A stretch of 64,000 nucleotides of DNA from Kitasatospora xanthocidica (GTDB lineage: Bacteria > Actinomycetota > Actinomycetes > Streptomycetales > Streptomycetaceae): NCBI RefSeq assembly GCF_014656195.1, contig NZ_BNBY01000009.1, forward strand, positions 241,156 through 305,155. The letters run 5' to 3'. The notes under the pieces were generated by a model that saw nothing but the letters and a program-made list of their open reading frames with translations, did not search any database and was not told the origin of the DNA. A program made the position numbers and the translations under genes. Of this stretch, positions 60,132-64,000 are shown one piece after another. Numbering within the stretch: position 1 is the first letter of the stretch; every line of letters starts with the position of its first letter.

Positions 60132-61424
60132 ATGCCGGTGTGCCCCGACTGCGGAACGGTCAACGGCGAGGGGGACGACTTCTGCGGCAACTGCGGTGCG
60201 TACCTCGGCTGGTCGCGCAGCGCCGCCGCGCCCGCGCCCGCGGCTGCTGCTCCTGCGGCTGCTGCTCCTGCGCCGCAGGCCGAACCCGAGCCCGTCACCC
60301 GTACGGCGCCCTCCGCCCGTACCGAACCAGCCGCACCTGCTACGCCCACCGCGCCCACCGCGCCCGAGACCGCCCGTACCGAATCCACCTGGCGAGCCGC
60401 GTCCCGGCGGGTCACCCGCAGTACCCGGAGGGAGCAGCCGCCCGTCCCCGCGGCGGAGCCGGAGAACCCGACCCCGCCCGCGGCGGAGCCACCGCCCGCG
60501 GCACCCGCCGAGCCCCCGCGGACGACCTCCACCCGGGCGTCGACCCGTACCCCCGCCCCGGCCGCGACCCCGGAACCCACTCCGGCACCGGGCCCCGTAG
60601 CCGTTCCGGCCCCCGCGCCGGATCCGGAGCCCGAGCCGCCGGCCGACCCGGTGGCCGTGCAGCCCGCCAAGCCCGTGGCCCCGCGCCCGGTGGTCCGGGC
60701 GGTCGCCGCGGAGGAGGTCCCGGACGGCCTGCCCTGCCCCCGGTGCGGCACGCCCAACCTGCCCGACCGCCGGTTCTGCCGCCGCTGCGCGGCTCCGCTG
60801 ACCGTCACCGCAGCGCCGCCGAAGCTGCCCTGGTGGCGCACCCGTTGGCCGTTCCGGCGCCGGGTGCGGATGGGCGGTTCGGGCAACGCGCTGCGCCGCA
60901 CCATCGCGCTGCTGGTGCTGGCCGCCCTGGTGGTCGCCGGCATCCTGCTGTACCCGGCCGGCCAGAAGGCCTACCAGGACGTGCTGGACAAGCTCGGCAG
61001 CACCGCGCCGATCACCCCCAGCGCGACCTCGGCGAGCGCCGCCCTGGACGGCCACCCGGCGACCGCCGCCGACGACGGCCTCACCAACAGCTACTGGGCC
61101 GCGCCCGCGGTCGGGGACTCCATCACCTTCGACTTCCGCAGTCCGTTCCGCCTGGTGGACCTGATCGTCCACACCGGCGGCTCCGCGGACCCGCAGCAGT
61201 TCCAGCAGCAGGCCCGCCCCCTCGTCCTGTTCCTGGAGGTGACCTCCTCGGACGGGGAGCAGCACCGGAAGCAGCTCACCCTCAACGACCAACCGGGCCC
61301 GCAGACCGTGGCGACCGGGATCAGCGACGTCGTCCAGGTGAAGCTCACCGTCCGCGAAGCCGCCGGCACCGGCCCCGGCCGCGCCATCGCCCTGGCCGAG
61401 GTGGAGTTCTTCAAGCGGACCTGA
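60132..61424 (+). CDS. Membrane protein with two zinc ribbons, Pro-rich linker and discoidin-like outer domain
   Basis: A 430-residue single-pass protein, last of the eCIS gene series. The first zinc ribbon is CPDCG..CGNCG (residues 4-22). A ~170-residue Pro/Ala/Glu/Thr linker with repeats leads to a second ribbon CPRCG..CRRCA (200-220), basic residues, one transmembrane helix (TIALLVLAALVVAGILLYP, ~257-275) and a C-terminal beta-sandwich resembling F5/8C or NADase-type glycan-binding modules (ATAADDGLTNSYWAA, VAEVEFF-like end). Cytoplasmic ribbons could dock the baseplate while the outer domain contacts the wall. Candidate for the CisA-type membrane partner, alongside the protein at 38331. 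Confidence 0.75.
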   Translation: MPVCPDCGTVNGEGDDFCGNCGAYLGWSRSAAAPAPAAAAPAAAAPAPQAEPEPVTRTAPSARTEPAAPATPTAPTAPETARTESTWRAASRRVTRSTRREQPPVPAAEPENPTPPAAEPPPAAPAEPPRTTSTRASTRTPAPAATPEPTPAPGPVAVPAPAPDPEPEPPADPVAVQPAKPVAPRPVVRAVAAEEVPDGLPCPRCGTPNLPDRRFCRRCAAPLTVTAAPPKLPWWRTRWPFRRRVRMGGSGNALRRTIALLVLAALVVAGILLYPAGQKAYQDVLDKLGSTAPITPSATSASAALDGHPATAADDGLTNSYWAAPAVGDSITFDFRSPFRLVDLIVHTGGSADPQQFQQQARPLVLFLEVTSSDGEQHRKQLTLNDQPGPQTVATGISDVVQVKLTVREAAGTGPGRAIALAEVEFFKRT

Positions 61425-61543
61425 CGGAAACGGACTTGAGCGGTCGTCGTAGGTCGTTCGCTTGTTGACCGTTTACCGTTCGGCAACGCACCGTTGGCGC
61501 AATGGGCATGTCCACATCAGAAAGTCTCCGGAAGGAGTGCTCC

Positions 61544-62536
61544 TTGACCACTCACCTCAGGCGCGGTGCGGGCGGCGTGCGGGTGGTGCCGGCCGTGATG
61601 GCGGCGCTGTGCGGGATCGCCGGTGTCACCGCGGTCGGCGCGACCCCGGCGGCCGCGGCCGACCAGCGGCACGCGATCTACGCCATCGCGCACCGGGTCG
61701 ACACCGTGGAGGGCGTGGACGCCGCGCTCAAGCACGGTGCCAACGGCATCGAGATCGACGTCTGCGCCTGGTGGAACCCGAACGAGTGGCGCGCCTACCA
61801 CGACTGCTCCTCGGCCGGGGAGAACCGCCTGGGCCCCAGCTTCGACAGCATGATCGACCGCATCCTCTCCAACGCCGACGCGGGCCGCCGGCTGTCGCTG
61901 GTCTGGCTGGACATCAAGGACCCGAACTACTGCGGGGCCGAGCCGAACCGTACCTGCAGCGTCGCCGGACTGCGCGACAAGGCGCAGCGGCTGACGGCCG
62001 CCGGGATCCAGGTGCTCTACGGCTTCTACGAGTACCACCCCGGCAACACCCCCGACGTCGGCGGCCGGGGCTGGAAGAGCCTGGAGGGCAAGCTCGGACC
62101 CCTGGAAGGCATCACGACGACCGGCACCCGCGACCAGGTGACCAGCGCCTTCAACCGGTCCGGCGCCGGATTCCCGGCCGGCCGCCGCGCGATGGACTAC
62201 GGCGACAGCGACATCACCAAGGGGTTCGGCAACTGCACGGAGGCCACCTACAACACCTGCGCCGAGCTGAAGAAGGGAGCCGGCGACCGCGCCGCCGGAC
62301 GGCTGGCGGCCACACTCTCCTGGACGACCACCTACAACGACCCCTGGTACGTCGACAAGCTGCTGGGTGACGCCGGCGTGGACGGCATCATCGCCGGCTA
62401 CGGCGCCTTCACCGGGGTGCGTGAGTACGACGACAGCTGGCAGTGCGCCAACGTCGTCAACCTCGTCCGTGACTGGGTGAACCGGCACGGCTCCACCCAC
62501 CGCATGGCCACCAGCGGCGACCGCCTGTTCAAGTAG
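61544..62536 (+). CDS. Secreted sphingomyelinase D/phospholipase D-like enzyme (GDPD superfamily)
   Basis: A 330-residue secreted protein. The signal peptide ends near TPAAAA (about residue 39). Catalytic residues match spider/bacterial sphingomyelinase D in identity and spacing: His50 (YAIAHRVDTVEG), Glu70 and Asp72 (GIEIDV), His86 (AYHDC) and the Asp of VWLDIKD. Such enzymes cleave choline lipids to cyclic or linear phosphatidates using Mg2+. TTG is chosen because AAGGAG lies exactly six bases upstream; an ATG 14 codons earlier has no ribosome site. It is 119 bases after the eCIS locus and may be independent. The exact lipid substrate is unknown. Confidence 0.82.
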   Translation: MTTHLRRGAGGVRVVPAVMAALCGIAGVTAVGATPAAAADQRHAIYAIAHRVDTVEGVDAALKHGANGIEIDVCAWWNPNEWRAYHDCSSAGENRLGPSFDSMIDRILSNADAGRRLSLVWLDIKDPNYCGAEPNRTCSVAGLRDKAQRLTAAGIQVLYGFYEYHPGNTPDVGGRGWKSLEGKLGPLEGITTTGTRDQVTSAFNRSGAGFPAGRRAMDYGDSDITKGFGNCTEATYNTCAELKKGAGDRAAGRLAATLSWTTTYNDPWYVDKLLGDAGVDGIIAGYGAFTGVREYDDSWQCANVVNLVRDWVNRHGSTHRMATSGDRLFK

Positions 62537-62586
62537 GCGACCTCCCGTAGGCGACGGCGCGTCCCGGCCGCGTCCCCGACCGCACT

Positions 62587-62618
62587 CGACCGCACCCGGC
62601 GCAGGCCGGGTGCGGTCG
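62587..62618. terminator. Bidirectional terminator between phospholipase and lectin genes
   Basis: A perfect 14-bp stem (CGACCGCACCCGGC and complement) with loop GCAG, followed by CTTTC on the plus strand. It lies between convergent genes. Confidence 0.9.
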
Positions 62619-62734
62619 GCTTTCCCGCCGTGTCAGCAGCACGGGGCGGCGGAACGGCTGGCAGCTCGGCCACGGGGGACGGTGGCCGAGCTGGTCAGTC
62701 GGCTCGCGGGCCGGGGGGATGGGCCGGGGAGGGC

Positions 62735-63241
62735 TCAGTAGAGGTCGGAGGAGAGGTAGAACGCGTTGGTGCCGGGCCCGGTGGTGCTGGAGCGGGGGAT
62801 GATGCCGCCGCCCCAGTAGACGCCGGAGCGCCCCGACGCGTGGACGGTCAGCCGGGCGTGCGGGTGGCCCCAGGTGCCGGTGGACCAGAGGGCGTTGTTG
62901 CCGGCGTCGTAGACGACGAAGTTTCCGTCGGACTGCATGACGGCCTTGTAGCCGCGGCCGACGGTGTTGCTGGCCAGGACGTCCGTGATCTGGAAGGTCG
63001 TCCTGCTGGGCTGGTAGACGACGAAGTTGCCGTCGTCCTGCATGATGGCCCGGGTGGTGCCGGCGTCCAGGTGCCAGCCCTTGTAGAGCGGCTCGTCGTC
63101 GTAGATCGAGATGTAGCTGCCGTCGCCCCGGTCGACCGCCGCCTCCGCGGTGCCGGTCGCGGTCATGGTTCCGGCGATGGCGAGCGCGGTGGTGGCGGCG
63201 GCCATCGCGATGTTCCGGAGGGCCTTCTTCGTCTTCTTCAT
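62735..63241 (-). CDS. Secreted B-lectin (mannose-binding bulb-lectin fold)
   Basis: A 168-residue protein. It has a signal peptide (MKKTKKALRNIAMAAATTAL, cleavage near TAEAA), then a beta-prism II lectin domain with two intact mannose motifs Q-x-D-x-N-x-V-x-Y (QDDGNFVVY and QSDGNFVVY) and a third, altered repeat (LTVHASGRSGVYWGG). It probably binds mannose-type glycans outside the cell. ATG is chosen at the signal peptide; the longer frame adds a charged, non-family segment. Convergent with the phospholipase gene. Confidence 0.85.
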   Translation of the reverse strand: MKKTKKALRNIAMAAATTALAIAGTMTATGTAEAAVDRGDGSYISIYDDEPLYKGWHLDAGTTRAIMQDDGNFVVYQPSRTTFQITDVLASNTVGRGYKAVMQSDGNFVVYDAGNNALWSTGTWGHPHARLTVHASGRSGVYWGGGIIPRSSTTGPGTNAFYLSSDLY

Positions 63242-63946
63242 GTCCCCGTGTGCCTCTTCCTCGTTCTTCGCGCCCGGTGGTTCCTGGAGCGCCTGACACG
63301 AACGATCATGGAGCACGGCGGTAGACGTTCGATGAACGTCTCGTTGAGGTGGGAGCGGTTTGGCTCGCGGGCGGAGTGGGAGTACTGTTCTCTAGTCGCT
63401 CGGCAGGGAGCACCGGACACGCATCGGCGCGGACGGTCCCGGGGCGGCCAATCCTCTGAAACACCACTTTCCAGGTTCGGGCTGGGTTGCGTTCGCGTTT
63501 TCGCGTCGTGGCTCCGTGTGTATTTGGCATGTTCGTTTTATTGGATTGCGGTCGATTCGCCTTTCGGGGCAGGGATCGGCTAGAGTTTGAAACGTCGGAT
63601 GGGGCGTCAAGCCGCAGAAGACACCGGCGAGTTGGATGAGGAAGCCCGGAAACGGCGCGGAAAACATCTGATAGGCTGGAAACACGAAAGAACGAAGCCC
63701 GGAGGGCCTGCTGGAAGGCAGTCCGAAGGAAGCGTCCGTTCCTTGAGAACTCAACAGCGTGCCAAAAGTCAACGCCAGATATGTTGACATCCCCGGCCTC
63801 GATCACTTGATCGGGGTTGGAGATTCCTTTTGAAGTAAAACACTAGCGAGGACGCAGTGCGCGGGGCCGCCCTATTCCGGTGGTTGCCGTGCCGCTCAAC
63901 GCGGGTGTCGACCGGCCCTGCTTGATTGTTGGGGCCGAGTAAACAT
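63242..63946 (+). promoter_or_regulatory. rRNA operon promoter and leader region
   Basis: This ~705-base gene-free, AT-richer stretch precedes 16S rRNA. Two -10-like hexamers, TAGAGT (63581-63586) and TAGGCT (63672-63677), are candidate promoters, each without a clear -35. The leader carries an actinobacterial boxA/processing segment (CCTTGAGAACTCAACAGCGT, 63741-63760). The first ~300 bases also serve as the promoter region of the leftward lectin gene. Confidence 0.6.
63768..63788 (+). other. rRNA leader processing dyad
   Basis: An inverted repeat GTCAAC-N9-GTTGAC in the 16S leader, followed at ~63802 by CGATCA-CT-TGATCG. Such leader stems in streptomycetes pair within the pre-rRNA and guide RNase III processing. 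Assigned by position and resemblance. Confidence 0.5.
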
Positions 63947-64000
63947 TCACGGAGAGTTTGATCCTGGCTCAGGACGAACGCTGGCGGCGTGCTTAACACA
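63947..64000 (+). rRNA. 16S ribosomal RNA, 5' end only (cut by window edge)
   Basis: The sequence TCACGGAGAGTTTGATCCTG, then GCTCAGGACGAACGCTGGCG and GCGTGCTTAACACA, is the universal bacterial 16S start in the actinobacterial form. The rest of the rRNA operon lies beyond the window. Confidence 0.97.

Noticed and set aside
38331..61424. Search for a tail fibre or a long coiled-coil tape-measure protein in the eCIS locus
   Set aside because: No gene with fibre repeats or a long coiled coil was seen; the only large unassigned protein is disordered.
61502..61543. Upstream ATG start for the phospholipase-like gene
   Set aside because: No ribosome site precedes it, while the TTG at 61544 has AAGGAG at ideal spacing and begins a normal signal peptide.
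63784..63813. TTGACA in the rRNA leader considered as a last 16S promoter
   Set aside because: The sequence at 17-18 bases is a poor -10, and the TTGAC is one arm of a dyad likely involved in processing.
1..64000. Insertion sequences, transposases, integrases and tRNA genes
   Set aside because: None could be recognised in the window by motif or structure.

Overview
The window is high-GC actinobacterial chromosome, most likely from a Streptomyces or Kitasatospora (Streptomycetaceae). Evidence for this is the strong GC bias at third codon positions, GTG and TTG starts, many ATGA/GTGA translational overlaps, an SsgA-like sporulation protein at the left end, an actinobacterial contractile injection system, and the first ~54 bases of a 16S rRNA gene with its leader at the right end.

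Layout. 0.1-9 kb: SsgA-like protein; a NarL-type response regulator and histidine kinase divergent from a MacB/FtsX-type ABC transporter; a GT4 mannosyltransferase; a GNAT; a GH1 beta-glucosidase. 9-11.6 kb: gluB-gluC-gluD glutamate uptake genes without a gluA ATPase beside them. 11.7-19.5 kb: five translationally coupled minus-strand genes encoding a PaaK-like adenylating enzyme, an MFS exporter, a double GNAT, a LuxE-type acyl-protein synthetase and a LuxC-type acyl reductase fused to a second PaaK-like domain. There is no luciferase, so this looks like a cluster that makes and exports an aldehyde-derived metabolite. A broken DUF899 gene lies at its edge. 20.1-24.4 kb: ECF sigma factor, zinc-finger anti-sigma factor and an ABC-2 exporter. 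24.4-28.2 kb: an old-yellow-enzyme reductase, an AsnC/Lrp regulator and a PLP amino-acid decarboxylase.

28.3-37.9 kb: a four-gene operon behind a near-consensus promoter. It encodes a small protein that I read as a divergent bacterial gasdermin, an active CHAT protease joined to a P-loop NTPase, a 1701-residue NTPase/TPR protein ending in a CHAT fold whose catalytic His and Cys both appear to be proline, and a zinc metallopeptidase. I propose it as a protease-triggered, pore-forming cell-death or defence system. It is the most novel-looking part of the window, with the Lux-type cluster second.

38.3-61.4 kb: an extracellular-type contractile injection system (eCIS/CIS). It has regulator, secreted beta-propeller, cap-like DUF4255 protein, AAA+ ATPase, sheath, two tubes, chaperone-like protein, DUF6760, a 1182-residue disordered VQR-repeat protein, LysM adaptor, VgrG spike, PAAR tip, gp25, baseplate J and P2 I-like protein. 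Single-pass membrane proteins lie at both ends. No tail fibre or classical tape measure is recognisable. 61.5-63.2 kb: a secreted sphingomyelinase D/phospholipase D-like enzyme and a secreted B-lectin. 63.2-64 kb: rRNA operon leader and 16S start.

Family calls rest on motifs and remembered family patterns. No database search or structure prediction was run.
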